The notes under the pieces were generated by a model that was given only the letters and a program-made list of their open reading frames with translations, had not been told where the DNA came from and did not search any database. DNA of 64,000 nucleotides, taken from assembly GCA_012959605.1 (NCBI GenBank), contig DUCU01000012.1, positions 59,890 to 123,889 on the forward strand. Reading direction: 5' to 3'. The stretch comes from Dehalococcoidia bacterium (GTDB lineage: Bacteria; Chloroflexota; Dehalococcoidia; Lucifugimonadales; UBA3495). Position 1 is the first letter of the stretch. Every line of letters starts with the position of its first letter. Position numbers and translations under genes: made by a program. Shown here piece by piece: positions 20,376-30,516 of this stretch.

Positions 20376-22211
20376 CTAGCGCCGTCCCCGCTCTTGGCGA
20401 TGGACTTCCAAGATGTCGCCTTCCTTGAAGTCGTTGAACCCCTGGATGACGATACCGCATTCAGTGCCGGCGTTCATCTCATTAACCTCTTCACGGAAGT
20501 GACGCAGGCTGTTGACGACACCGTCTTCCACATTTTGGCCATCGCGCATGACTCGCACGTCGCCGCTCCGGATCATGCGACCTTCGATCACGCGGCAACC
20601 GGCGATCTGAGTCCCGCGGCGGCCTTCAAAGACCTCACGAATCTCGGCGCGGCCCACAATAACCTCAGTGTAGACCGGGTCGAGCATGCCGTGGAGGGCT
20701 TTTTCAACGTCGTCAATCAATTGGTAAATGATGTTGTAGTGGCGAATCTCAACGCCCATCCGGTCTGCCAAGCGTTCGGCGCTGGGCTCAGACCCAATGG
20801 AGAAGCTGATGACGATGGCCTCTGATGCGCTGGCCAACAGGATGTCGGATTCGGTTACAGCACCGCTGCCAGTGTGTAAGATTCGAACTTTTACGTCTTC
20901 ATCAACCAATTTTTCCAGGGCGCCGCGTACGGCTTCAACGCTGCCCTGAACATCGGCTTTGACTACTAGGTTAAGTTCTTTAATTTCGTCTGTGTCAGTC
21001 TGATTGACCACTTCTTCCAGGGTAAGCGCGCGGTTCTGGCCGGACTGGGGGGTACGCGATTTGCTGCTTTCTTCGGCCTTGGCGCGGCCTTCGCGTTCGT
21101 TGGTGGTGACGACCAGTTGGTCACCTGCCTCTGGGACTGACCCAAAGCCTAGAACCTCAGCGGGGCAACCTGGCAACACTGCTTGTAGTGGTTTGCCCAG
21201 GTCATCGAACATTGCCTTGACCCGTCCGTAGGACGCGCCGGCAACGATGAAATCTCCGACACTCAGAGTGCCGTCTTGAATCAATACAGTGGTACTAGGA
21301 CCGCGTTTTCGATCCAGTTTGGCTTCAATCACAACGCCGTAAGCCGATTTGTTGGGATTGGCTCTTAGCTCGCCAATCTCCGCAACCAGCAGCAGGTTCT
21401 CCAGCAGATTGTCGATGCCGGCACCGGTCTTAGCGGAGACGTCTACAGAGATGACATCGCCACCCCAGTCTTCCACCAAGAGTTCTTGTTCACTGAGCTG
21501 GCGTTTTACCTTTTCGGGGTCTGCGCCCGGTAGATCCATCTTGTTGATGGCTACGATTATCGGAACTTCAGCAGCCTTGGCGTGGTTAATGGCTTCCAGC
21601 GTCTGGGGCATGATGCCGTCATCGGCGGCGACCACCAACACTGCAATGTCGGTCACTCGTGCGCCTCTAGCCCTGATGGCTGTGAACGCTGCGTGACCCG
21701 GAGTGTCCAAGAACGTAATGGGGTTGCCGTTCGATTCAACCTGGTAGGCACCGATATGCTGCGTGATGCCGCCTACTTCTTTGTCTGCCACCTTGGAGTT
21801 TTTGATGGAGTCCAACAGAGAGGTTTTGCCGTGGTCTACGTGGCCAAGAATAGTGACCACTGGCGGGCGGGTCACGAGTTCTGACTCATCTACCGTCTCG
21901 GAGCCTTCCGGGGCGGGGCCCTTTGCTGCTGACTGAGGTTCAGCCATGCTCGTACGGATACTCAGCGCCGTGGTTACTAGGGCGGCCACTTTATATTCAA
22001 CCACTTGGTTCATGGACGCCATAATCCCATTTCGCATCAATTGCTTGATTACGTCGATGGGGTTTTGGTCCAAGACCTCAGCCAAATACTGAACCGTCAT
22101 CGTCTCTGGTAGGACAAGAGCACGGGTTGTGGCCCGTTTCGTCGTAGCCCTGCGGAGGGGTTCGGCCGTTCCGGCTTCGTCCACTGCTGCTGGTTGTCCG
22201 TCAGAAGTCAT
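20376..22211 (-). CDS. infB: Translation initiation factor IF-2 (short N-terminal form)
   Basis: [44 protein letters not shown]. Confidence 0.97.
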   Translation of the reverse strand: MTSDGQPAAVDEAGTAEPLRRATTKRATTRALVLPETMTVQYLAEVLDQNPIDVIKQLMRNGIMASMNQVVEYKVAALVTTALSIRTSMAEPQSAAKGPAPEGSETVDESELVTRPPVVTILGHVDHGKTSLLDSIKNSKVADKEVGGITQHIGAYQVESNGNPITFLDTPGHAAFTAIRARGARVTDIAVLVVAADDGIMPQTLEAINHAKAAEVPIIVAINKMDLPGADPEKVKRQLSEQELLVEDWGGDVISVDVSAKTGAGIDNLLENLLLVAEIGELRANPNKSAYGVVIEAKLDRKRGPSTTVLIQDGTLSVGDFIVAGASYGRVKAMFDDLGKPLQAVLPGCPAEVLGFGSVPEAGDQLVVTTNEREGRAKAEESSKSRTPQSGQNRALTLEEVVNQTDTDEIKELNLVVKADVQGSVEAVRGALEKLVDEDVKVRILHTGSGAVTESDILLASASEAIVISFSIGSEPSAERLADRMGVEIRHYNIIYQLIDDVEKALHGMLDPVYTEVIVGRAEIREVFEGRRGTQIAGCRVIEGRMIRSGDVRVMRDGQNVEDGVVNSLRHFREEVNEMNAGTECGIVIQGFNDFKEGDILEVHRQERGRR

Positions 22212-22236
22212 CTACACATCCATAAAGAATCTAAGA

Positions 22237-22530
22237 TTATTGCGCAGTAGCCTGAGAGGCTAGGTTTTCTTCGTAATAAGTCCGTACTGGTTCCAAGTCT
22301 TTGGTAGAGAGGTCTTGCTTAAAGCTGCGCTGCAACGGCCCTTTGGTCAGAGCCTTTTCCCAGCATTCAGGTAGGTGGCAGAGGTACGCCCCTCTTCCTG
22401 ACTCTCTGCCGGTGGTGTCGACGATGATTGAACCCTCAGAGGCCCGCACAACCCGAATTAGCTTCGCCTTCGGCATTTTGTTGCCGCAGGCTACGCAACT
22501 GCGTTCCGGGACATGTCGACTCTTTGGCAA
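22237..22530 (-). CDS. YlxR family RNA-binding protein (DUF448)
   Basis: HVPERSCVACGNKMPKAKLIRVVR; between nusA and infB. Confidence 0.93.
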   Translation of the reverse strand: MPKSRHVPERSCVACGNKMPKAKLIRVVRASEGSIIVDTTGRESGRGAYLCHLPECWEKALTKGPLQRSFKQDLSTKDLEPVRTYYEENLASQATAQ

Positions 22531-22624
22531 AACCGGCCCTCCTAAATACTGCCAACTGCATTTTTATCAATCCGTCTCAACGAGACTGTTAGATGCAATT
22601 CAGGGATTGTACTGGCAGAAGGGT

Positions 22625-24226
22625 TTAGCGGCCACCGCCTGCCGCACCTCCGCCACCGCGGGAACCACCACGAGCGCCGCCACGAGCACCACCGCCGCCC
22701 CTACGGCGTCGGCCACCACGGCCACCACCGCGGAACTCTTCGACGATATCTTCAGCGAAGCGAATCTTGCCAGCGTCGGGTATCAAGACCGGCAAATCGT
22801 CGAAGCTCAGCAGTTCCCCTTCGTCTTCCTCGTCTTCCTCGTCGTCGTCCGACAACTCAACGTCATCAATAGTGAAGGCACCCAAGTCTTCAACGCTGAG
22901 ACTCTCTGCCGTAGCAGGTTCAGCCGTAGCGTCTGTGGGAGCCTGGTCTTCTTCTTCCTGAATCAGGGCAGCGAGGATAGCATCTTCGTCCTGCTCTACT
23001 GCCGGGGCTGCTTCAGGGGCAACGGCTTCTGCTGGCGCTGGTTCTGCTGCTGCCGGTTCGGTCGCAACTGCGCCAGCTTCTTCCACAATGGCAATCGCTT
23101 CTTCAACTGCTTCAGCAGCCTCGGTCACTGCTACTTCCGGTGCAACAGCGGAGCCAGTGATGGCCTGAGTGGCTTCCTTGATCTCTTCCCACTCGGTCAT
23201 GCCCTTGATGTCCAGTCTCCAACCAGTTAGCCGGGCAGCCAGCCTGGTATTTTGGCCTTCCTTTCCGATGGCCAGAGACAATTGCCGGTCAGGTACGACC
23301 ACAATGGCGGTCTGCTCCGCTGTGAGCAGTTCCACATGGACGGGTTCTGACGGGCTGAGGGCGTTCGTGATAAAGGTCCGGGGTTCTTCATCCCAGGACA
23401 CGATGTCAATCTTCTCGCCCTGAAGTTCGTTCACAATGCTTTGGATCCGGTTACCTCGGATACCGATGCATGAGCCCACCGGATCGATTCCTGGCTGGGT
23501 GGCGCTGACGGCTACCTTGCTGCGGAATCCAGCCTCTCGGGCAATGGCCTTAATCTCAACCACACCGTTGTAGACCTCAGGAACTTCAATCTCAAACAAG
23601 CGTTTGAGCATGTTCTGATGGCTTCTGGAGACTAGAATCTCTGGTCCCTTGGGTGTGCTACGGACGCTAATCAAGTACACCTTGGTGCGTTGTCCCTTGC
23701 GGTAACGCTCGTTGGGTGCCTGTTCTTCGAAAGGCAGCACCGCTTGGGCGCGGCCCAAGTCCAGGGTGATGGTGCGGCCAGGTTCGGCTTGTTCAATCAC
23801 GCCGGAAACTATGTCACCCTCATGCTGCTGGAACTCCTGATAGAGGAGGTCCCGCTCCGCTTCCCGGAGTCGCTGCAACACGACCTGTTTGGCGGTCTGG
23901 GCGGCAATACGGCTGGCGTTGTGGGGCAGTGGTTCTGCGGCCGCGACTTCATCACCAAGCTCAGCGCCATTTTTGATGAACTGAGCGTCGTCTACTGTGA
24001 CCTCTTTATCGGGGTCCTCAACCGTTTCCACCACTGTTTTAAGCGCAAAAACGCTCACTTCCCCAGTGTTGGGATTGAGCGTAACGGATATGTTTTGGCC
24101 AGAGGCCGGATTGTCTTTTTTGAAGGCTGAAGCCAGGGCAACCTCAATCGCTCCGAGTACTTGTTCTCGAGGCAGATGACGTTCGGCCGCCAACTGGGTC
24201 AACGCTATTAGAAAATCACTTTTCAT
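22625..24226 (-). CDS. nusA: Transcription termination/antitermination factor NusA with acidic and RGG-rich C-terminal extension
   Basis: [38 protein letters not shown]1/KH region [31 protein letters not shown]; tail [28 protein letters not shown]. Confidence 0.95.
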   Translation of the reverse strand: MKSDFLIALTQLAAERHLPREQVLGAIEVALASAFKKDNPASGQNISVTLNPNTGEVSVFALKTVVETVEDPDKEVTVDDAQFIKNGAELGDEVAAAEPLPHNASRIAAQTAKQVVLQRLREAERDLLYQEFQQHEGDIVSGVIEQAEPGRTITLDLGRAQAVLPFEEQAPNERYRKGQRTKVYLISVRSTPKGPEILVSRSHQNMLKRLFEIEVPEVYNGVVEIKAIAREAGFRSKVAVSATQPGIDPVGSCIGIRGNRIQSIVNELQGEKIDIVSWDEEPRTFITNALSPSEPVHVELLTAEQTAIVVVPDRQLSLAIGKEGQNTRLAARLTGWRLDIKGMTEWEEIKEATQAITGSAVAPEVAVTEAAEAVEEAIAIVEEAGAVATEPAAAEPAPAEAVAPEAAPAVEQDEDAILAALIQEEEDQAPTDATAEPATAESLSVEDLGAFTIDDVELSDDDEEDEEDEGELLSFDDLPVLIPDAGKIRFAEDIVEEFRGGGRGGRRRRGGGGARGGARGGSRGGGGAAGGGR

Positions 24227-24529
24227 TTGTTCGCTCCCTCCCAATCCCCGGACGGAAAACGTTTGTCTCCATCAGCAAGAAAGCGGGTTTACACCCCGCT
24301 CTCTAAGGAAGGTCTATATGTAGAGCCAGTATAGCATCGCCACGGCTAATGTTTCAAGTTCCACGGCACCGTGCCAGTCTCAAACTCTGCCGTTGGACCG
24401 GCCACTGGATGGTCCGCCAAATGATTGACTCGGAATTGCTTTATCAAGTGCTAACTTGGGTAATTGACCTTTGCTCCCCGCTTGTTGCAGTTGCCTGGAG
24501 AAGATTACGCCGGAAAATGCCCCGATTTT

Positions 24530-25480
24530 TTACCACCAGACCTTGCCCTTGGCATCCTTGGCCAACTGTTCGTAGTCCTTGGTCCAGAGTGCAGTACTGA
24601 GGTATTTCCAGCCTCCATCAGCCAGTAAACAGACGATATCGCCGTGATCCATACGCTCTGCCTGGCGGATGGCCCCGTAGACCACGGAACCAGATGAAAC
24701 ACCGGCGAAGATACCCTCTTCTTGCAGGAGACGCTTGGCGGTTGAGAAGGCGTCAAAGCTGCTGATAAGCATCCTGGAATCCAGCAGGTTGATGTCCAAG
24801 ATCGGTGGAATGAACCCTTCTTCAAGGTCACGAAGGCCCGAGATGAAGTCCTCAGGCTCAGGAGCCACCGCCACAATCTTGGTTTGGGGATTGTGCTCTT
24901 TCAGGCGACGGCCCACGCCCATCAGGGTTCCGCCGGTGCCCAGTCCTGCAACGAACATATTGACGTCTGGTAGCGCTTCTATGATCTCAGGGCCGGTGGT
25001 GTCGTAGTGGGCGTTGGGATTTCCGCTGTTACCGTACTGGTACAGCATGAAATAGTCGCTGCCCTTCTTGTTCATCAGTTCTTGGGCAACTTCAATGGAG
25101 CCATTGGTGCCCCTTGAGCCGTCCGAGGGGATAATCTCAGCACCGTAGGCCTCCAGCAGTTGCACCCGCTCAATGCTCACGTTTTCCGGCATCACCACGG
25201 CTACTTTGTAGCCTTTAAGGCGGCCAATCATGGCCAGAGATATGCCGGTGTTGCCGCTGGTGGGCTCCAAGATAGTGCGGTTGGCAGAGATTTCGCCGTC
25301 GCGCTCCGCCTGTTCAATCATCTTGAGTGCGATGCGGTCTTTGACGCTGCCGGTGGGGTTCTGCGCTTCCAGCTTAGCGAAGATGCGCACACCCTGTTTT
25401 GGACTCATTCGTTGTAGTTCAACGAGTGGAGTGTTGCCAATGGTGTCGATGATGCCTTTGTAAGTGAGCCTAGTAACCAT
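24530..25480 (-). CDS. cysK: Cysteine synthase family PLP-dependent enzyme
   Basis: IIDTIGNTPLVELQRMSPKQGVRIFAKLEAQNPTGSVKDRIALKMIE, EPTSGNTGISLAMI. Confidence 0.93.
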   Translation of the reverse strand: MVTRLTYKGIIDTIGNTPLVELQRMSPKQGVRIFAKLEAQNPTGSVKDRIALKMIEQAERDGEISANRTILEPTSGNTGISLAMIGRLKGYKVAVVMPENVSIERVQLLEAYGAEIIPSDGSRGTNGSIEVAQELMNKKGSDYFMLYQYGNSGNPNAHYDTTGPEIIEALPDVNMFVAGLGTGGTLMGVGRRLKEHNPQTKIVAVAPEPEDFISGLRDLEEGFIPPILDINLLDSRMLISSFDAFSTAKRLLQEEGIFAGVSSGSVVYGAIRQAERMDHGDIVCLLADGGWKYLSTALWTKDYEQLAKDAKGKVWW

Positions 25481-25602
25481 AAACTCTGTTTGTGTTTTGG
25501 GAAATTATCGTATTCTGCCCGGCGCTATTTGAGGGGTGGGGCGTGGTGCCAAAAGGGGCGTCTGTTTTGTGAGATTCCCCTTTTGAGTTTTTTGTAATTG
25601 GC

Positions 25603-26451
25603 CTAGTCGTCGTCGCCGACTGGTGCGGCCTCTAGGGGCTCTGCAATGCCACAAAAGACTTCGTAGTCGATCAATTCAGTCACTGTGGGATTATCGCCGC
25701 ACAGCGGGCAGTCAGGGTTTCTCTTCAGTCGCACTTCACGGAAGGTCATGCTGAGAGCGTCGATGAGCAACAACCGTGAACTGAGGGATTCCCCAATTCC
25801 CAGGAAGTATTTTAGCGCTTCGGTGGCCTGGATGCTTCCGACTAAGCCAGTCAGTGCGCCCAACACGCCAGCTTCGGCGCAGTTGGGGACCATGCCAGGA
25901 GGCGGGGGCGACGGGAACAGGCAGCGGTAGCAGCCCTCACCCGGTAGGAACACGGTGGCCTGTCCGTCAAATATTAGGATGCTGCCGTCTACTAAAGGCT
26001 TGTTCAGCAGATAGCAGGCATCGTTGACCAGATAACGGGTGGCAAAGTTGTCGGCGCCGTTAATCACCAGGTCATATTGGCTGATGATTTCCATGGCGTT
26101 ATCGGCTTCCAGGCGAGTCTCGTGGACAACCACATTTACGTCTGGGTTGTAAGCCTTGATGTTGTCGACGGCAGACTGAACCTTGGGACGGCCTACGTCG
26201 GCGGTGTGGTGTAGCACCTGGCGTTGCAGGTTGGACAGTTCAACAACGTCGAAGTCGACGATGCCGACGGTGCCAACACCGGCCAAAGACAGGTAGATGG
26301 CGGAGGGAGAGCCCAATCCGCCGGCGCCGATAATCAGGGCTTTGGCACCCATCAAGGCGCGCTGACCTTTGCTGCCAACGTCGCCCATGATGATGTGGCG
26401 GCTATATCTTTTTACTTGATCTGGTGTGAGTATTATGGGTTGATCGGCCAT
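25603..26451 (-). CDS. moeB: ThiF/MoeB/HesA family adenylyltransferase
   Basis: YSRHIIMGDVGSKGQRALMGAKALIIGAGGLGSPSAIYLSLAGVGTVGIVDFDVVELSNLQRQ; CXXC zinc site. Confidence 0.92.
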   Translation of the reverse strand: MADQPIILTPDQVKRYSRHIIMGDVGSKGQRALMGAKALIIGAGGLGSPSAIYLSLAGVGTVGIVDFDVVELSNLQRQVLHHTADVGRPKVQSAVDNIKAYNPDVNVVVHETRLEADNAMEIISQYDLVINGADNFATRYLVNDACYLLNKPLVDGSILIFDGQATVFLPGEGCYRCLFPSPPPPGMVPNCAEAGVLGALTGLVGSIQATEALKYFLGIGESLSSRLLLIDALSMTFREVRLKRNPDCPLCGDNPTVTELIDYEVFCGIAEPLEAAPVGDDD

Positions 26452-26569
26452 GGGTTGGACCCTCCTAAATTTTCCGGTGCTTCTGGTGTACTTTCTCTTA
26501 GATATGCCTGGGCGAATTTGGATGCCCGGCTCGTGAATTTTTGTTGATTAGCGACGTGATCTAGCAATA

Positions 26570-26742
26570 AAAAAACCCGCTCTTACCCTTACGGGCTACT
26601 CAAACGGGTGGGTGAAGGCTTCAGATGTGCAGAAGTTGTTGCCCGCCCCTATGTGGGCGGACACGTACAAGTGCAAGTTAGTTGAAAGAGGCCTATGGGC
26701 TGAAAATAGGCGTCATGCTGTGAATTAGATGTATTCATTAAC
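26570..26742 (-). ncRNA. Putative structured leader RNA / small RNA (about 170 nt) upstream of moeB-cysK
   Basis: Begins downstream of TTGACA-N17-TAGACT promoter, irregular rod-like pairing, ends at GC stem plus T7 run; no family recognised. Confidence 0.35.
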
Positions 26743-26748
26743 GATTCG

Positions 26749-26777
26749 AGTCTATTCCTGGCAAAAGTGGTTGTCAA
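26749..26777 (-). promoter_or_regulatory. Sigma70-type promoter driving the moeB-cysK leader
   Basis: Minus strand TTGACA (26777-26772)-N17-TAGACT (26754-26749). Confidence 0.65.
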
Positions 26778-26831
26778 GCATATACGTGCGTGGAGCGGCC
26801 TGCGTGGCAGCGGTTATCTCAGCCTGAATCG

Positions 26832-27260
26832 TTAGGCCGATTGACCGGCCAAACTGAACTGCCGCTCTGCCAAATCGGCAACCGTGATGTTGGTTAATAC
26901 GTCTCGGATTGCGGATTCAACGGTTTTCCACACTTCTTGCTGAGCACAGGAGTGGGATAGCGCGCAATCATGGGGGTTGATGAGGCAGTCCAATGGAGAA
27001 TTACTGCTATCCAGACTCTGCATCACCATGTTGAGGTCAATGTCTTTGGGATCCATAGCCAGAGCGTGACCGCCTTGGGGTCCCCTGCGGCTGGCGACGA
27101 AACCAAACTTGTTGAGTGAGGTCATCAGTTGGTCTAAGTAGGCTTCTGGGATACCTTGTTTGTAGGCAATGACAGAGGTTTGGATGTGGCCTTCACCGTG
27201 GTGAAGCGCCAGCTCAACCAACGCCCGTACCCCATAGTCAACTTTCATGGGGATCTTCAT
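26832..27260 (-). CDS. Rrf2 family transcriptional regulator (IscR/CymR-like)
   Basis: MKIPMKVDYGVRALVELALHHGEGHIQTSVIAYKQGIPEAYLDQLMTSLNKFGFVASRRGPQGG. Confidence 0.92.
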   Translation of the reverse strand: MKIPMKVDYGVRALVELALHHGEGHIQTSVIAYKQGIPEAYLDQLMTSLNKFGFVASRRGPQGGHALAMDPKDIDLNMVMQSLDSSNSPLDCLINPHDCALSHSCAQQEVWKTVESAIRDVLTNITVADLAERQFSLAGQSA

Positions 27261-27405
27261 TAAAACCTACCTCCCAAAATCCGGACTTCAGCATGGAGCG
27301 CTAAAGGCAAATTATACACCAGCCCATCCCCAAATCCAATATTGTCGACTAGCCCGGTCAACAATTATGCCTGGCGGGGTTTCAAGAGTATGTTGAGTTG
27401 CCGGA

Positions 27406-27822
27406 TTAAGCCCGCGGTTGTAGGACCATGTAGGTGCCTAGCCCTTGGGCGATCATTTTGCCGTCCTGGTCTTTGACCTCCATCTCGCCCACCATCAATT
27501 TGCTTCCAGCGCTGATGATCTTGCAAGTGGCCGTTAGCTCGCCCTTTTCGGCTGCGGCAAGGAAATTCACCTTGAGCTCAATGGTGGTGGTGGCCTCACC
27601 GGACTTCAAATGTGGCCTGACGGCACGGAACATGGCATAGTCTGCCAGCGCGACTACGATTCCACCTTGGACCCTTCCAGCCAGCTGCAAATGGCTGGGG
27701 TTGATGGGCATCACCACTGTGCTGGTGCCGTCTTCCGGGTCGGTCACCCTCATATCCAATAATTGAGAGAAGGGGGATTCGTGGACAAATCCATCTTGGC
27801 TTGAAGGAAAATCGGTGGCCAA
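27406..27822 (-). CDS. PaaI family thioesterase (hotdog fold)
   Basis: LAGRVQGGIVVALADYAMFRAVRPHL...TTIELKVNFLAAAEKGELTATCKI. Confidence 0.88.
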   Translation of the reverse strand: MATDFPSSQDGFVHESPFSQLLDMRVTDPEDGTSTVVMPINPSHLQLAGRVQGGIVVALADYAMFRAVRPHLKSGEATTTIELKVNFLAAAEKGELTATCKIISAGSKLMVGEMEVKDQDGKMIAQGLGTYMVLQPRA

Positions 27823-28111
27823 TTGAGCTCCTGGTTTCGTTACTGGTTACTGCCTGGTCAACCCGGCGATTTCTGCAGAGTAAACTCGCCCCAGTATACC
27901 CTGGGGTTTGGACATCAACCGACTCAGCCCGGGCCTGTGCGTAATTTTCGCTCCGAGTCTATAATGTATGACTGTATTTCCCGCAGTTGGACGTTGGTTA
28001 AATCGCGATGTCCCAGCCGTGATGTCAATATCTAGGAGCAGTACTGGTGATTGGTAGTAGCACTGAAAACAAACTGGAGTCTCATGTAGGGACTTGCGAC
28101 GGAGCCGGACG

Positions 28112-28462
28112 ATGATCAAAGGGGTTTTAGTCGGTTTCGTAATCATGTTGATTTTGGCCTTGGTGCCAATCGTCCATCTTTTGGGGATTCCCTTTGGCCC
28201 GTTCATTGGCGGCTATTACGGAATATCGGCAGCAACTGATAGCCAAGGTTCTCCGGGCCACAAGGCGTTGGTATTTGGAGTGTGGACCAGCCTCCTATCG
28301 TTAATTGCGGCGGCGATAATTATCGCCATAGTCGACGCCTTTTTCGATCCGAGCGGCGATTTACGGGTCATCTTGTGGGGAGTGGTCATCGTCGTCCCCT
28401 TCTACTATGGAAGCATGGCAGGACTAGGCGTTTGGTTCGCGGAGCTAAAGGCCAAACTCTGA
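28112..28462 (+). CDS. Hypothetical membrane protein
   Basis: MIKGVLVGFVIMLILALVPIVHLLGIPFGPFIGGYYGISA...; several predicted TM segments. Confidence 0.75.
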   Translation: MIKGVLVGFVIMLILALVPIVHLLGIPFGPFIGGYYGISAATDSQGSPGHKALVFGVWTSLLSLIAAAIIIAIVDAFFDPSGDLRVILWGVVIVVPFYYGSMAGLGVWFAELKAKL

Positions 28463-28502
28463 TCAGACCTGCAAACGTCCTCTGCCGGAATCACGCCCGA
28501 CC

Positions 28503-29426
28503 ATGAACAAAAAATGGTTATTGCTGGCCGTGCTGACAGTGGGAGTGTTTGTGGCGCTGGTTGGATACGGAGATTTCGGCGGCACAATCGACGAAATCGG
28601 AAATATGTCCATCAGTAACCTGCTTGCCGGGCTGGGCTTGGCGTTGTCTAATTATTTACTTCGGTTCCTGCGCTGGGCCTTTTATCTGAAGGTTTTGAAG
28701 ATAGAAGCCCCCGTTGATATCAGCGCATTGGTTTTTCTCTCCGGCCTCGCAATGTCGGTAACTCCGGGCAAGGCCGGCGAGTTGGTAAAATGTTACTTGC
28801 TCAACAGCAAAACGCAAGTGCCGGTGAGTCGGTCTGCTCCGGTGGTAGTCATGGAACGGCTCACCGATGTGATTTCTGTGATCATACTGGGGCTAACCGG
28901 GTTCGTCCTATTGCCAGTTCCCGTCATAATGGTTTTGGCAGTGGCCCTGGTGGTCTCCGTTATTGGGCTGATGTTTGCGCTATCCAGGCATGCTTTACGT
29001 TTGACTGGATTGCCAATCTTGTCCAAATGGAGCGAGCTGCTTAGGGACTCACAAGAGGGTTTCAAGGAACTGGCCGCACCTAGGGTTATGGTGGTCGGGG
29101 TGGCAATTGGGGCCGTGGCCTGGTTCGCTGAGGGCTTGGCTCTGTGGGTGATATTGCGTGGCATCGGGTCGGAGATCGACTTGGTTCGGGCGCTACCGAT
29201 TTACGCCGCGGCAACTTTAGTGGGAGCGGTGACTGCCCTGCCTGGCGGATTGGTCGGCACCGAAGGCAGCATGCTGGCATTCTTGCAACAGAGCGGAGTA
29301 ACCAGGGCCGGTGCGTCGGCAGGCACCGTGCTGATCAGGTTGGTAACGCTGTGGTTTGCCGTGCTGGTTGGCCTGCTGGCCCTGCTGGCATTGCGCCGAA
29401 TCCCAGCAGCCGAACCTGTTGATTAA
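28503..29426 (+). CDS. Lysylphosphatidylglycerol synthase TM-region/UPF0104-like flippase family membrane protein
   Basis: SNYLLRFLRWAFYLKVLKIEAPVDISALVFLSGLAMSVTPGKAGELVKCYLL. Confidence 0.85.
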   Translation: MNKKWLLLAVLTVGVFVALVGYGDFGGTIDEIGNMSISNLLAGLGLALSNYLLRFLRWAFYLKVLKIEAPVDISALVFLSGLAMSVTPGKAGELVKCYLLNSKTQVPVSRSAPVVVMERLTDVISVIILGLTGFVLLPVPVIMVLAVALVVSVIGLMFALSRHALRLTGLPILSKWSELLRDSQEGFKELAAPRVMVVGVAIGAVAWFAEGLALWVILRGIGSEIDLVRALPIYAAATLVGAVTALPGGLVGTEGSMLAFLQQSGVTRAGASAGTVLIRLVTLWFAVLVGLLALLALRRIPAAEPVD

Positions 29427-29470
29427 TGGCCGCGCGAGAAGGGATTCAACGGAAAGGACGATAACTGAAT

Positions 29471-30430
29471 TTGGGCGCTACGGAAAACATTGAAGGGTCG
29501 GGCCATGGCTCAGGAAGTGACGGTGCGCTGGCATTGAGCCCGGTGGCGCTGTTCAAGGCTTTGCGTCCGATCCAATGGGTTAAGAACGGACTGGTGTTCC
29601 TGCCCTCTGTATTTGCGGTGGATGTAGCCTGGAGCACTGACGACCTTGGTCCGGTTCCCGGGTTACTTGGAAAGCTATTGCTAGTTGCCCTGGCCTTTTG
29701 CGCCCTCTCCAGCGCCGTCTATCTATTCAACGACCTGATGGACCGTGAAGGCGACCGGTTGCACCCCATCAAACGAAACAGACCCATCGCCTCTGGAAAA
29801 GTTAGCCTGCCGATAGCAGCATCCGTGATGGTGGTGTTGGCCGCCATCGGGCTGGCGATAATGGTTGTGGTGGAGCCGATGTTGGGATTGGCTGGCGTGA
29901 TTTACTCCCTGATAAACGTCGGTTATTCCCTGGGGATAAAAAATATTGTGTTATTGGACGCCTTTGCTATCACCAGCGGCTACATAATCCGCGCCTCCGC
30001 TGGGGCATTGGCAATCGACGTGACACCCTCGCCCTGGTTGTACGCCACCACTGGCGCTGGGGCGCTTTTCATCGTGCTGGGGCGACGTTTTGCCGAGGTC
30101 CGGTTGGCGGGTGACGCAGCGGAAGAACAGAGAAGTGTTTTGAAGGACTACTCTGGTCCATTCATCAATCAACTGTTGATGTTGTCTGCCGCTGCGGCGT
30201 GGCTGAGCTATACTCTTTATACCGTCGAAGCGACAAACCTGCCAGATAACAACACTATGTTGTTCACGCTACCATTTGTTACCTTTGGTCTGTTCCGCTA
30301 CCTATTTTTGTTGAATAACAGCGAGCAGGCAGAAGCCCCAGAGCAGTTGATAATTCGCGACTTACCCCTGGTGTTATCCATCATCAGTTGGGTTGCCGTA
30401 TCTACTCTGGTTTTGTTATTGAATAATTGA
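29471..30430 (+). CDS. UbiA prenyltransferase, decaprenyl-phosphate phosphoribosyltransferase-like; start uncertain
   Basis: LRPIQWVKNGLVFLPSVFA...YLFNDLMDREGDRLHPIKRNRPIASGKVS; ends in TGA. Confidence 0.88.
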   Translation: MGATENIEGSGHGSGSDGALALSPVALFKALRPIQWVKNGLVFLPSVFAVDVAWSTDDLGPVPGLLGKLLLVALAFCALSSAVYLFNDLMDREGDRLHPIKRNRPIASGKVSLPIAASVMVVLAAIGLAIMVVVEPMLGLAGVIYSLINVGYSLGIKNIVLLDAFAITSGYIIRASAGALAIDVTPSPWLYATTGAGALFIVLGRRFAEVRLAGDAAEEQRSVLKDYSGPFINQLLMLSAAAAWLSYTLYTVEATNLPDNNTMLFTLPFVTFGLFRYLFLLNNSEQAEAPEQLIIRDLPLVLSIISWVAVSTLVLLLNN

Positions 30431-30516
30431 GGGTGCATCCTCATAGAAACTCAGATTATTAATGCTGGTAGATTAGAAATTCCGGTAGGCCAGAGTCTCA
30501 ACAACAGGAGCCAAAA

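Noticed and set aside
22301-23230. 309-aa plus-strand Cys/Gly/Phe-rich ORF
   Set aside because: Antisense to ylxR/nusA 3' end; caused by biased codons of the RGG and acidic regions.
26741-26760. tRNA T-arm-like GATTCGAGTC
   Set aside because: No accompanying acceptor, D or anticodon arms could be drawn; no tRNA genes were found in the window.
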